Shown: positions 19,911 through 28,686 of the stretch, piece by piece
Numbering within the stretch: the stretch's first letter is position 1
How the letters are laid out: the number at the start of each line of letters is the position of its first letter
Notes under the pieces: generated by a model
What the model was told of the DNA's origin: nothing
Database searches by the model: none
The model's input: the letters and a program-made list of their open reading frames with translations, nothing else
Source: an uncultured Lachnospiraceae bacterium
GTDB lineage: Bacteria; Bacillota; Clostridia; Lachnospirales; Lachnospiraceae
Length of the DNA: 64,000 nucleotides
NCBI GenBank assembly: GCA_947629565.1
Contig: CANREG010000005.1
Coordinates: 1-64,000, forward strand
Direction of reading: 5' to 3'
Position numbers and translations under genes: made by a program

Positions 19911-21041
19911 TCATTTGACGGTAAATAACTCGGATAAGATATTCATATTTTTCTGTTTGGTTTCCATGGAGGGATGTACATAACGGTTTAGTGTTACATT
20001 TATACTTGCATGACCAAGAATCTCGCTTAAACTTTTTACATCAAATCCTAACTCAACGCATCTTGTAGCAAATGTATGCCGAAGCGCATGAAAATTTGTA
20101 TCCTTCAGCTTACATGATTTAATAACCGCTTTAAAACGGTTTTGAAGAGTTCTCGGTTCAATATAAACCTTGGAAAGTCCGGTGAGAAAATAAGTATCTG
20201 CCGGCCGTTTTTCCGCTAAAATAAGTCTGAAAATATCATCCGGCAAAGGAATTTTTCTTATAGAACATTCGCTTTTAGGAGCGGATATAATCACTGCGGT
20301 TTTATGGTCAGGATTATTTTTTGTCTGCATCCGCTGCATGGTTTTATGAATATACACATACTGTTCATCAAAAGAAAAATCCTCCCACTTTAAAGCACAA
20401 ACCTCTCCAATACGGATTCCGGTATACAGGCACAGCAAAATACCGAGATTGATTAAATTAAGATTATCCATAAGATAACTGTTTAGCGTTTGCTGTTCAT
20501 GAATACTTAATATTCTCATATGTTTTGTAGACTGCCTGACCAGATTTTTCTCCACATGGGCTACGTGACAGCCCTTATAATCTTCTGAATATTTTAAAAT
20601 GCGCTTTAAAACGGAGAGTATGCCTTCTACCGTTTTTGGGGATAGCCCGTTGCCGCTTATTCCTCCTGTGGTCAACAGCAGATTGCTTAAGTTATATACA
20701 TCATCTCTTGTTATGCTTTCCACCTTCATATTCTTAAAATATGGCAAAAGATAACCTGTAAAGAGATTTTCATATTGCACAATGGTTTGTTCTTTAAGCT
20801 GTGGCTTTATACTTTGAATCCATTCAGATGCCGCACATTGAAAGGTTATGCAAGCAGAATCGGAAATATTTTTTGCGGTTTCCAATTCGGTTAATACCGT
20901 TTTCAACTTCCCTTTAAGCGCTGAATAGCTCTTCTCATAGACATATCCATATTTTGCTTTTCCATTGCTATACCCTTTGATGTAACGCCCTTCCCATCTT
21001 CCGTCCTTTCTTTTATAAATATTTTCACCTCTTCTTGCCAT
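19911..21041 (-). CDS. Tyrosine recombinase / site-specific integrase (candidate invertase)
   Basis: Catalytic set present: 'YTGIRIGEVCALKWEDF' (R), 'HALRHTFATR' (HxxR), 'LGHASINVTLNRYVH' (H, Y); N-terminal arm-binding-like domain. Confidence 0.93.
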   Translation of the reverse strand: MARRGENIYKRKDGRWEGRYIKGYSNGKAKYGYVYEKSYSALKGKLKTVLTELETAKNISDSACITFQCAASEWIQSIKPQLKEQTIVQYENLFTGYLLPYFKNMKVESITRDDVYNLSNLLLTTGGISGNGLSPKTVEGILSVLKRILKYSEDYKGCHVAHVEKNLVRQSTKHMRILSIHEQQTLNSYLMDNLNLINLGILLCLYTGIRIGEVCALKWEDFSFDEQYVYIHKTMQRMQTKNNPDHKTAVIISAPKSECSIRKIPLPDDIFRLILAEKRPADTYFLTGLSKVYIEPRTLQNRFKAVIKSCKLKDTNFHALRHTFATRCVELGFDVKSLSEILGHASINVTLNRYVHPSMETKQKNMNILSELFTVK

Positions 21042-21192
21042 AAACAGTACCTCCTGTGACTATAATTTTGACGGTAATCATATAAATTCTACTATTTGAA
21101 GAAGCGTTTATAGGGATAAAATGTTAAATTATACTATACATTTTTACTTTTTCCTTGTATTATTTTTCCTTGGTATTTTTTTACGCATCGTA

Positions 21193-21221
21193 TTGACAAA
21201 CATTGATATAAACCGTATAAT
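21193..21221 (+). promoter_or_regulatory. Consensus sigma70/sigmaA promoter inside the inverton, pointing rightward (OFF for EPS as assembled)
   Basis: TTGACA (21193-21198), 17-bp spacer, TATAAT (21216-21221). Confidence 0.88.
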
Positions 21222-21234
21222 GCTAGACGAAATG

Positions 21235-21263
21235 TTTTTCGTAAATTAAAATACTTTACGAAA
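21235..21263 (-). repeat. Right 29-bp inverted repeat of putative inverton
   Basis: TTTTTCGTAAATTAAAATACTTTACGAAA, exact reverse complement of 19836-19864. Confidence 0.95.
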
Positions 21264-21305
21264 TCTCTGCTAATTATTTTATTACATGATTTCTATTTTA
21301 TATGG

Positions 21306-21345
21306 AATAAAAAAGCCCCTGCCAGTTACTAACCGGCAAGGGCTT
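21306..21345 (-). terminator. Rho-independent terminator of the GH5 gene
   Basis: Minus-strand hairpin AAGCCCTTGCC...GGCAGGGGCTT followed by TTTTTATT. Confidence 0.8.
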
Positions 21346-21379
21346 CCTAAAATGCTCAATGTGTAATTGTTTGGTTCTC

Positions 21380-22399
21380 CTATTTTCCTGTCAGAAGTTT
21401 AATCATTTCCTCCCGAATCGGGGCATAATGCTCATCTGCCAGTCCAAAATCCATCTCCTTATAGCTCCATAATGCGCTGTGGATATCATGCCTTCCGAAT
21501 ACCTCCATCACATCCTGAAACCACCGCAGGGTATCCGCTGTGGGCGCCTGATCAATGACTCCAAATTCTCCGCAGTAAAGGCGCACTCCCGCATGCTCGG
21601 CGGCGTCCACCGCCTCCTTTACCATCTCCTCCATGAAATCAATTCCCATCTTATCTGCACCCGCATTTACCACATCGTTGCCCTGGTAGCCTAAGCACTC
21701 GGACTCTTTTCTGTAATACTCCATAGACTCCGGGTAAGGGATGTCCTTCTTGGGCATATTGGCAACCCAGTAGGCTTTCTGGTGGGTAAACAGCAATGGT
21801 TCATAGAAATGGAAGGTAAAGATTACATTCTTATCCTCAGGCACCCGCAGAAGCTTCAAAGTCTTTGCGCTGTTCCAGTGAATCCCGCCATAGATAATCG
21901 GAATATCCGGCGCATCCGCCCGGATTGCCTTTACGGCCCGGTCAATCAACTCATTCCAGAGCTCTGCATTTTCTTCCTCCACAACCTCATTTAACAGTTC
22001 AAAAGCAACTCCTTCCCGGCTGCCATACCGCTTAGCCATACGGGACCAGAGCGTGACAAAACGCTCCTTTAGTGCTTCATTGGTAAACAGGTTATTGCGT
22101 TCACTGTCCCCGGCCTCATTAAAATCATAGCCCGGCGCTTTGTGAAGGTCTAACACCACATCCAGCTTAGCTGCCCGGCACCAGTCCAGAAAGCGGTCAA
22201 CATAGGCAATTCCCTCTTCATAAATCTGTCCGTCCTCTGTCTCCAAAACCTCATAATCAATCGGCAGACGGATATGGTCAAACCCCCAACGGGCAGTGGT
22301 TTTCACATCCTCCTCCCCGATAAATTCCGCATAGTGTTTGAGACTGTGCTCACACTGGGAAAGATATCCGCCAAAATTCACTCCTCGTAATAATTCCAT
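21380..22399 (-). CDS. Glycoside hydrolase family 5 (cellulase-like), no evident signal peptide
   Basis: 'LLRGVNFGGYL', 'DHIRLPIDYE', 'VVLDLHKAPGYDFN', 'FELLNEVVEE', 'YCGEFGVI'; ATG preceded by AAAGGAG. Confidence 0.9.
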   Translation of the reverse strand: MELLRGVNFGGYLSQCEHSLKHYAEFIGEEDVKTTARWGFDHIRLPIDYEVLETEDGQIYEEGIAYVDRFLDWCRAAKLDVVLDLHKAPGYDFNEAGDSERNNLFTNEALKERFVTLWSRMAKRYGSREGVAFELLNEVVEEENAELWNELIDRAVKAIRADAPDIPIIYGGIHWNSAKTLKLLRVPEDKNVIFTFHFYEPLLFTHQKAYWVANMPKKDIPYPESMEYYRKESECLGYQGNDVVNAGADKMGIDFMEEMVKEAVDAAEHAGVRLYCGEFGVIDQAPTADTLRWFQDVMEVFGRHDIHSALWSYKEMDFGLADEHYAPIREEMIKLLTGK

Positions 22400-22434
22400 G
22401 ATCTTCTCCTTTCCAATCCTCTTATTTATATGTT

Positions 22435-22935
22435 TTACATATGTTTCTTTATGTATTCCTGATAACCGGCTTCTAAAATACGAAAGGCACAACTATTATC
22501 CGTTAAAACCTGTTTACGATTACTTGTAACCATTTCATATATTTTTTTTGCTTTCTTTTGAATATGTTCTGCATTGTCCACACAAAACTGATACTCTTTA
22601 TTCAGAAGTGAACGATACTTCTCATCCTTAATTTCTTTGATTATCAATCTTTCAATACATTCGTCCGGCACCGGAAACATATAATTAAACCTTAATGTGC
22701 CCTTCACTTCTTTTTCATCTCCTGGCACACGAATCAAAATATTTGCTTCTTGTTTTTTATCAAAGGAGGATACAGGTACATAATAATTCATTCCATTAAC
22801 TTGCATAACAACACCAAAAGCAAACTTATTACGATTCGTATATCGAATATTCGGAATTTTAGTTACACCTCTTTTTTCTTTTTCATATTGCTGAAGAAAT
22901 CTGATGTATTCCTCATCTATATAGTAAAAATCCAC
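22435..22935 (-). CDS. toxN: Type III toxin-antitoxin toxin, ToxN/AbiQ-family endoribonuclease
   Basis: 'MDFYYIDEEYIRFLQQYE...FAFGVVMQVNGMNYYVPVSSF...LRFNYMFPVPDECI' matches the ToxN/AbiQ pattern; GTG start preceded by GGAGGAAAAA; antitoxin repeats and terminator directly upstream. Confidence 0.85.
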   Translation of the reverse strand: MDFYYIDEEYIRFLQQYEKEKRGVTKIPNIRYTNRNKFAFGVVMQVNGMNYYVPVSSFDKKQEANILIRVPGDEKEVKGTLRFNYMFPVPDECIERLIIKEIKDEKYRSLLNKEYQFCVDNAEHIQKKAKKIYEMVTSNRKQVLTDNSCAFRILEAGYQEYIKKHM

Positions 22936-22954
22936 TTTTTCCTCCATAAGATAG

Positions 22955-23117
22955 CAAAATAGGGAGATAAGAAATCTATCTCCCTAAAAATTAACGATTC
23001 GCATTCTAAGTAGCGAAGCACTTAAATTAAAGGTTCACATTCAAAGTAGTGAAGCACTTAAATTAAAGGTTTGCACTTAAAGTAGCAACGCACTTAAATT
23101 GAGCATTTCATCTGCTC
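22955..23117 (-). ncRNA. toxI: Putative ToxI-like antitoxin RNA (three 36-nt tandem repeats plus terminator)
   Basis: Tandem 36-nt units 22991-23026, 23027-23062, 23063-23098; hairpin terminator between repeats and toxin. Confidence 0.85.
22961..22985 (-). terminator. Terminator between antitoxin RNA and toxin
   Basis: Perfect 9-bp stem AGGGAGATA/TATCTCCCT, 7-nt loop, followed on minus strand by ATTTT. Confidence 0.85.
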
Positions 23118-23123
23118 ACTTGT

Positions 23124-23152
23124 ATTATATACATTTCTACTAAAAAAATCAA
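23124..23152 (-). promoter_or_regulatory. Promoter of the toxI-toxN locus
   Basis: Minus strand TTGATT (23152-23147), 17-bp spacer, TATAAT (23129-23124). Confidence 0.8.
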
Positions 23153-23193
23153 TAAAAATTTTAACATTTTCCTTAGGGCAATAGGGCTAATGA

Positions 23194-24306
23194 TTACAAT
23201 TCCTCCCCGCTCCTGTCAAGGGCAGCTAAGATGACCTGATCCATATCGTAATATTTATACTCTCCAAGTCGGCCTCCAAAAATCACCTTCGTTTCCCTGT
23301 CCGCAAGCTCCTTATACTGCTTATAAAGCGTTGTGTTTTTCTCATCATTTACCGGATAATAGGGTTCGTCCCCCGGTTTCCACTCCATGCTGTATTCCCG
23401 GCTGATTACGGTTTTGGGAAGGTCGTTGCCGTTCTCGTCTTTCCCAAATTCAAACCATTTATGCTCAATGATGCGGGTCCATGGCGTCTCCCTGTCCGTA
23501 TAATTTACTGCGGCATTTCCCTGGAAATTCGGAATGTCGAGCGTCTCTGTCTCAAACCGCACTGACCGGTACTCCAGATTACCCAGTTTATAACCAAAAT
23601 AAGCGTCAATCGCCCCGGTATATACCACCTTATCCGCCAAAGCGTCCCATTCGTCTTTTTGATGAAGATAATCTGTATTCAGCTTTACCTCAATGCCCTC
23701 TAACAGATTGGCAACTAACCGGGTGTAACCTCCTATGGGGATTCCCTGATATAGCGCGTTAAAATAATTATTATCATAGGTAAACCGGACCGGCAGCCTC
23801 TTGATGATAAAGGACGGAAGCTCCCGGCAGTCTCTTCCCCACTGCTTTTCCGTATATCCCTTAACCAGCTTTTCATAGATATCCCGTCCCACCAGGGAAA
23901 TTGCCTGTTCCTCTAAATTTGCGGGTTCTTCGGTTATCTCTTTCTTCTGTTCTTCAATTTTCTTCATTGCCTCTTCGGGAGTGACCACGCCCCACATTTT
24001 ATTGAAGGTGTACATATTAAAGGGCATAGAGTACAATTCCCCCCGATAATTTGCCACCGGCGAATTGGTAAACCGGTTAAACTTAGCGAAGCGCGTTATA
24101 TAATTCCATACTTTTTCACTGTTGGTATGAAAAATGTGGGCTCCATATTTATGGACATGGATTCCCTCTACCTTTTCCGTGTAGACGTTTCCTGCAATAT
24201 TCGGTCGCTTGTCAATTACCAAAACCGACTTTCCCTTTTCCTTTGCCTGTCTTGCAAATACCGCTCCATATAAGCCTGCGCCAACTATCAGATAATCATA
24301 TTTCAT
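23194..24306 (-). CDS. glf: UDP-galactopyranose mutase
   Basis: 'YDYLIVGAGLYGAVFARQAKEKGKSVLVIDKRPNIAGNVYTE', 'KYGAHIFHTN', 'KQWGRDCRELP'. Confidence 0.96.
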   Translation of the reverse strand: MKYDYLIVGAGLYGAVFARQAKEKGKSVLVIDKRPNIAGNVYTEKVEGIHVHKYGAHIFHTNSEKVWNYITRFAKFNRFTNSPVANYRGELYSMPFNMYTFNKMWGVVTPEEAMKKIEEQKKEITEEPANLEEQAISLVGRDIYEKLVKGYTEKQWGRDCRELPSFIIKRLPVRFTYDNNYFNALYQGIPIGGYTRLVANLLEGIEVKLNTDYLHQKDEWDALADKVVYTGAIDAYFGYKLGNLEYRSVRFETETLDIPNFQGNAAVNYTDRETPWTRIIEHKWFEFGKDENGNDLPKTVISREYSMEWKPGDEPYYPVNDEKNTTLYKQYKELADRETKVIFGGRLGEYKYYDMDQVILAALDRSGEEL

Positions 24307-24350
24307 CGCCTTATTGCCCTCCATAAATGTCCCGTTTTCTTTTATATTTC

Positions 24351-24764
24351 TCACGCATCCTTAAGTACCCTGTGAATCTTCTCTAAAAGCACATCCTCCT
24401 TAATCGGTTTCACCGCATAATCTACAGCCCCAAACATGACCGCCTTCTCCACATAACTCTTTTCGCTATTGGAGGTGAGAAAGATAACCGGCACCTTACT
24501 CTTCGCTGAATACAGATTGTTAATCTGGCGCAAAAGCTGATACCCGTTGATATCCGGCATATCCACGTCTAAGATAATCATGTCCGGCTTGTTCTGCTTA
24601 AAATAACCTAAAGCCCGCATACCCTTGGAAAAAAGCACAATATTATATTTGTCCCGCAGCATGCTCTCTAAGGTTTTCAACACCATGGGGCTGTCGTCCA
24701 CAGCCACAATCATCTTTCTTCCGTCGACTTTCTGACTTTCTACACTGATCTCTTCCATACACAT
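24351..24764 (-). CDS. Response regulator, receiver domain only
   Basis: 'IVAVDDSPMVLKTLESML', 'MIILDVDMPDINGYQLL', 'KPI'. Confidence 0.93.
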   Translation of the reverse strand: MCMEEISVESQKVDGRKMIVAVDDSPMVLKTLESMLRDKYNIVLFSKGMRALGYFKQNKPDMIILDVDMPDINGYQLLRQINNLYSAKSKVPVIFLTSNSEKSYVEKAVMFGAVDYAVKPIKEDVLLEKIHRVLKDA

Positions 24765-24770
24765 TCTCCT

Positions 24771-27700
24771 TTACGCTTTTAATATTTCCATTGCCTTATC
24801 TTCGTCAAATTCTTCCTCGATAGCCAACAAGGCATTTTTAATCTTTTCATGCATCTGCGGTGCGAGAGGACTGGCAAGCCATGCCTTTAACTGCTCCACG
24901 GCCTGATCGGTCTGAAATTCATCCAGCCATTTCACAACCTGGTCAATCTCCTCCTGCGCAATCTCTATCTCCTCCCCGTCGCTTACAGCCGCATATTTCT
25001 CCTCTTCCTCCGGACGGTATTCATGATAGAGGGCGTCAAAGCGCTGGCGATAGGTCTCCCATTCCGTCGTCAGCTCCTCCCAATGCTCTTTTGCATAGGT
25101 CAAATCTCCGGCCTTGCCTGCCTTTTCATGCTCGAAAGCGATATCCGCCAGTTGATCCGCGCCCAGCATACGGGCGTTCCCTTTAAGGGCGTGAGTCTGT
25201 ATGCCATAATTTTCCATGTCCCCTTCCTTCAGGAAATTACCAATCTCCTGCTCCATCGTCTCCTTCTGGCGAACGAACATTTTCATCAAATCCAGATAAA
25301 CATCCAGGCTGCCGGCGGCATAGCCAAGCCCTTTCCGGATAGAGATTCCCTGCTCTAAGTATAGCTGCTCCCGCTGCCGTTCCTCCTCGTCTTCCGGTTC
25401 CTCCGGCGAAATTTCCCCGCCTGCCTGGTCTCCGGTAAGAATCAGTTCTTCCGGCAGATATTTCATAACCATGTTTTCTAACAAAAGGCCGTCCACCGGC
25501 TTGGTTAAGAAATCCACAAAGCCTTCGCTTAGATACATCTCTTTGGCGCCCACAATGGCATTAGCGGTAAGGGCAATCACCGGAACCCCTTCATTGGGCC
25601 CGCCGGACATCTCCCGCAGCTTGTGGAGCGTCTGTATGCCGTCCATTTCCGGCATCATATGATCCATGAAAATCATATGGTACTTCTCCTTTTCGGCTAA
25701 GGAAAGACATTCTTTTCCTGATGTGGCCGTGTCGATATGAACCTTCGTCCGCTTTAAGAGCGCCTGGAATACCGTAAGGTTCATGGCATTATCATCTACT
25801 ACTAAAATCTTTGCCTCCGGCGCCTCAAAGACCTGCTGCTCCACAGTGTGCTTCTCCGTATGCCGGTTTAAGATTTCCTGGAAGTCGCCAACCGGCGTCT
25901 CCTCCACAATCTTCTGAGGAATGGTTACGGTAAAGGTAGAGCCCTGCTGATAGACGCTGTCCACCTTCATATCCCCGTCCATAAGCTTTACCAAAGACAC
26001 GGTAATATTCATTCCAAGTCCCGTACCTTCTATATTCCGGTTCTTCTCCTCATCTAACCGCTGGAATTTCTCAAACAGCTTGCCTAAGTCTTCCTCCTTG
26101 ATTCCCATGCCGGTATCTTTAACGGATATCGTAAGCAGCAGCTTTTTATCCTCTGTCCGTTCATATGCTGCAATCAGTTCCACATTTCCCTGCTCCGTAT
26201 ATTTTACCGCATTGGTTAAGAGGTTCGTCACAATCTGCTTAATGCGGATGTCGTCACCGAAGAGTTTTCCCGGCATATCCGGCGGAATCCGGAAGGAAAT
26301 GCCCAGCCCCTTTTCATTGGCTTTCAGGTAAATCACATTCCACAGATTTAAGAACAAATCCCCTGCCTCATATTCCACCGGAACAATCTCCATCTTGCCG
26401 GACTCAATCTTTGACAGGTCTAGGATATCATTAATCAGGAACAGCAGCGTCTTGCCGGCGTTCTGGATATTCTCTGCATAGCCTAATAACTGCTCGTCGT
26501 TACACTCCCTCAATATCATCTCATTCATTCCCAATACCGCATTAATCGGGGTGCGGATTTCATGGGACATATTGGACAAAAACAACGACTTTGCCCGTTC
26601 CGCCCGGATAGCAGAATCTGCCATTTCCTTTAAGTTGTCATTGGTCTGCTGCTGCCAGTATATCATTTTATGCATGACAATATTCATGCCCAGAATACAT
26701 ATGCCAAAAAGTCCCAAAAACAGCAGGATATATTCCAAGACATTGCCATAGATGCTCCACCAGTTCTTCAGCACGATAATCCGGAAACCGGATGCCGTCT
26801 CCTCTAAGGAATCGCCTACCCGGAGCGTTCCGTCATAGTCCTTGAGCGTGACAATCCCATTTTCGCTATACAGCTTGTCGTACACCAGATCGTGGATATT
26901 GACCGAATCCTCATCTGAAAATTCATATTCCGAATTGGGGTGGTCGATAATCAGCCCGTTTTTATCTACCAGAAACGCATAACCCGTATCCGAATATCCC
27001 TCTCCTAAAATATCCGTCAGCACATCCAGATAAAAGTCAATGGCAAATACGCCGTAAAACTCTCCCTGCTCCGACTGTACCATCTTGGAAAAGGTAATAC
27101 AGTATTCTCCTGTCCGGGCGTCGTAATAGGGCTCCGTAATGTTAAAATCTTCCGCGGTCAGCGCCCCCACATACCATACACGCTCCTCCTCCACATAATC
27201 CGCTTCCGGCACCCAGCCGTTATTCATGACCATCGGATGCCCATGCGCAAAATTCGGATTGGCAATATAGGTGGCTGATATTTTGGGATAATGCCTGGTG
27301 ATATCATCCAAAAATTTTACCATCTCGTCATAGTCTTCCAGAATCTCCGGCTTGGCCGCCACTACATTTTGAAACATATCCAGAATGCTTTTCTGTTCCA
27401 GTACCCAGTCGCCCACCTCATAATTATATTTCCGCAGCTCCTCCTCCATTTTAATCCGACTGTCGTTGACCGCCATTCTTGCGCAGATGACAATGGTTAC
27501 AATCATAGACACCACAAAAATAGAGGTAATTCCCACCTGGAATTTCCGCTGCTCCTGAATCGTCAGATCGTTTTGTTCCACTCCGTCCCCGGCATGCCTG
27601 CGCCCGTCTTTTTTGGATTCGGTCTTTTTTTCCTTCCCTAACCTCTTCTGTTCTTTCATTTCCTCTGTCGTTTCTTCTGTCTCCGAAAGCCGTTTTTTTC

Positions 27701-28646
27701 TGCTCGCCTTCCAGAGATACGCCGCATAAAAGACAATCATGGCAAACACTAAAAGGACAAGCAGAAGCAGTCCACGGACAACCTGCTGATAGCTATCCTG
27801 ATAGAGCATCTGGTTGCTCACATTGGAGATCAGATACCAGCCGTTTTCCGTCTTACTGCAAAATACCGTACTGTCAGTTCCCTCCTGCTTCATCTTCAGG
27901 GAAATGCTGTCCCCGTCCGCAGCAAGAAGCCGGAGAAAGATATTTTTGTACTGGGGCAGTTCAGCGGAAAGTTTTTTCCCGATCTTATCCGAATCCGAAT
28001 ATCCCACAATCACTTCATTTGCATCTACAATAATGGCCTCCCCGTATCCGTCCCCCACAAGGGCGCTGACATAGCTCTGTATTTCCGATACGCTGTAATC
28101 CATTCCCATAATCGTGACGCCATCCCCTAGCTTCTTTGCCACGGTAAAGCACATATTGTCCGTAAAGGCGTCGTCATAGGTAGAGGAAATGTATACATCT
28201 CCTTTTTTCACTGTCTGCAAGCCCCGGTACCAGCTCCGGTCCTGAAGAACATAGTCCTCCGGCGTTTCCATGCCCGATATGAGAACCTGCCCGTCTACCA
28301 CGCAGAACAGGTTCAGAATTAATCCGTCGGACAAATCGTACTCCAATTCCCTCTGCCGCAAAAGAAAATCCCGAATCTCCTTCTCCGAAGCCCCCTGCTG
28401 CAGAATTTGTTCTAAATCCTCGCCTACCCGTTCCAATGCATTCTCTGCCCTGGTCAGGGAACCCTGAAAATTGGCGGCAATGTTCTGCACGCGCATCCGG
28501 CCAAGCTCCTGCGCCTGCTTCGCTGAAATGGTATACATCAATAAGATATTGCCCAGCAGTCCCGCTAAAATTACGGCTGCCATAACCAAAATCATAATCC
28601 GGCTCCGCCTATGGTTTGTATTCTTTCTTTTCATCACTGCCTCCAA
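24771..28646 (-). CDS. Hybrid sensor histidine kinase with two extracellular Cache-like sensor regions, HisKA, HATPase, REC and Hpt
   Basis: Two TM-sensor-TM blocks, 'SHEIRTPINAVLGMNEMI', 'IFMDHMMPEMDG', Hpt 'THALKGNARMLGA'. Confidence 0.93.
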   Translation of the reverse strand: MEAVMKRKNTNHRRSRIMILVMAAVILAGLLGNILLMYTISAKQAQELGRMRVQNIAANFQGSLTRAENALERVGEDLEQILQQGASEKEIRDFLLRQRELEYDLSDGLILNLFCVVDGQVLISGMETPEDYVLQDRSWYRGLQTVKKGDVYISSTYDDAFTDNMCFTVAKKLGDGVTIMGMDYSVSEIQSYVSALVGDGYGEAIIVDANEVIVGYSDSDKIGKKLSAELPQYKNIFLRLLAADGDSISLKMKQEGTDSTVFCSKTENGWYLISNVSNQMLYQDSYQQVVRGLLLLVLLVFAMIVFYAAYLWKASRKKRLSETEETTEEMKEQKRLGKEKKTESKKDGRRHAGDGVEQNDLTIQEQRKFQVGITSIFVVSMIVTIVICARMAVNDSRIKMEEELRKYNYEVGDWVLEQKSILDMFQNVVAAKPEILEDYDEMVKFLDDITRHYPKISATYIANPNFAHGHPMVMNNGWVPEADYVEEERVWYVGALTAEDFNITEPYYDARTGEYCITFSKMVQSEQGEFYGVFAIDFYLDVLTDILGEGYSDTGYAFLVDKNGLIIDHPNSEYEFSDEDSVNIHDLVYDKLYSENGIVTLKDYDGTLRVGDSLEETASGFRIIVLKNWWSIYGNVLEYILLFLGLFGICILGMNIVMHKMIYWQQQTNDNLKEMADSAIRAERAKSLFLSNMSHEIRTPINAVLGMNEMILRECNDEQLLGYAENIQNAGKTLLFLINDILDLSKIESGKMEIVPVEYEAGDLFLNLWNVIYLKANEKGLGISFRIPPDMPGKLFGDDIRIKQIVTNLLTNAVKYTEQGNVELIAAYERTEDKKLLLTISVKDTGMGIKEEDLGKLFEKFQRLDEEKNRNIEGTGLGMNITVSLVKLMDGDMKVDSVYQQGSTFTVTIPQKIVEETPVGDFQEILNRHTEKHTVEQQVFEAPEAKILVVDDNAMNLTVFQALLKRTKVHIDTATSGKECLSLAEKEKYHMIFMDHMMPEMDGIQTLHKLREMSGGPNEGVPVIALTANAIVGAKEMYLSEGFVDFLTKPVDGLLLENMVMKYLPEELILTGDQAGGEISPEEPEDEEERQREQLYLEQGISIRKGLGYAAGSLDVYLDLMKMFVRQKETMEQEIGNFLKEGDMENYGIQTHALKGNARMLGADQLADIAFEHEKAGKAGDLTYAKEHWEELTTEWETYRQRFDALYHEYRPEEEEKYAAVSDGEEIEIAQEEIDQVVKWLDEFQTDQAVEQLKAWLASPLAPQMHEKIKNALLAIEEEFDEDKAMEILKA

Positions 28647-28686
28647 ACCGGAACGCCTGCCGCTTTCCGACGGCGCTCCTTTTTCT

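Larger units (their letters stand above)
19836..21263. mobile_element. Putative invertible DNA element (promoter inverton) containing its own tyrosine recombinase
   Basis: Perfect 29-bp inverted repeats bracketing an intact recombinase and a consensus promoter upstream of loaP. Confidence 0.88.

Noticed and set aside
19836-21263. Integrase flanked by identical 29-bp repeats as a small integrated element (att sites)
   Set aside because: The repeats are inverted, not direct, and no cargo, excisionase or mobilisation gene is present; an inverton fits better than an integrated element.
22991-23098. Three 36-nt direct repeats resembling a CRISPR array
   Set aside because: Repeats are head-to-tail with no spacers, diverged from each other, and sit between a promoter and a terminator upstream of a ToxN-like gene; this is type III antitoxin architecture.
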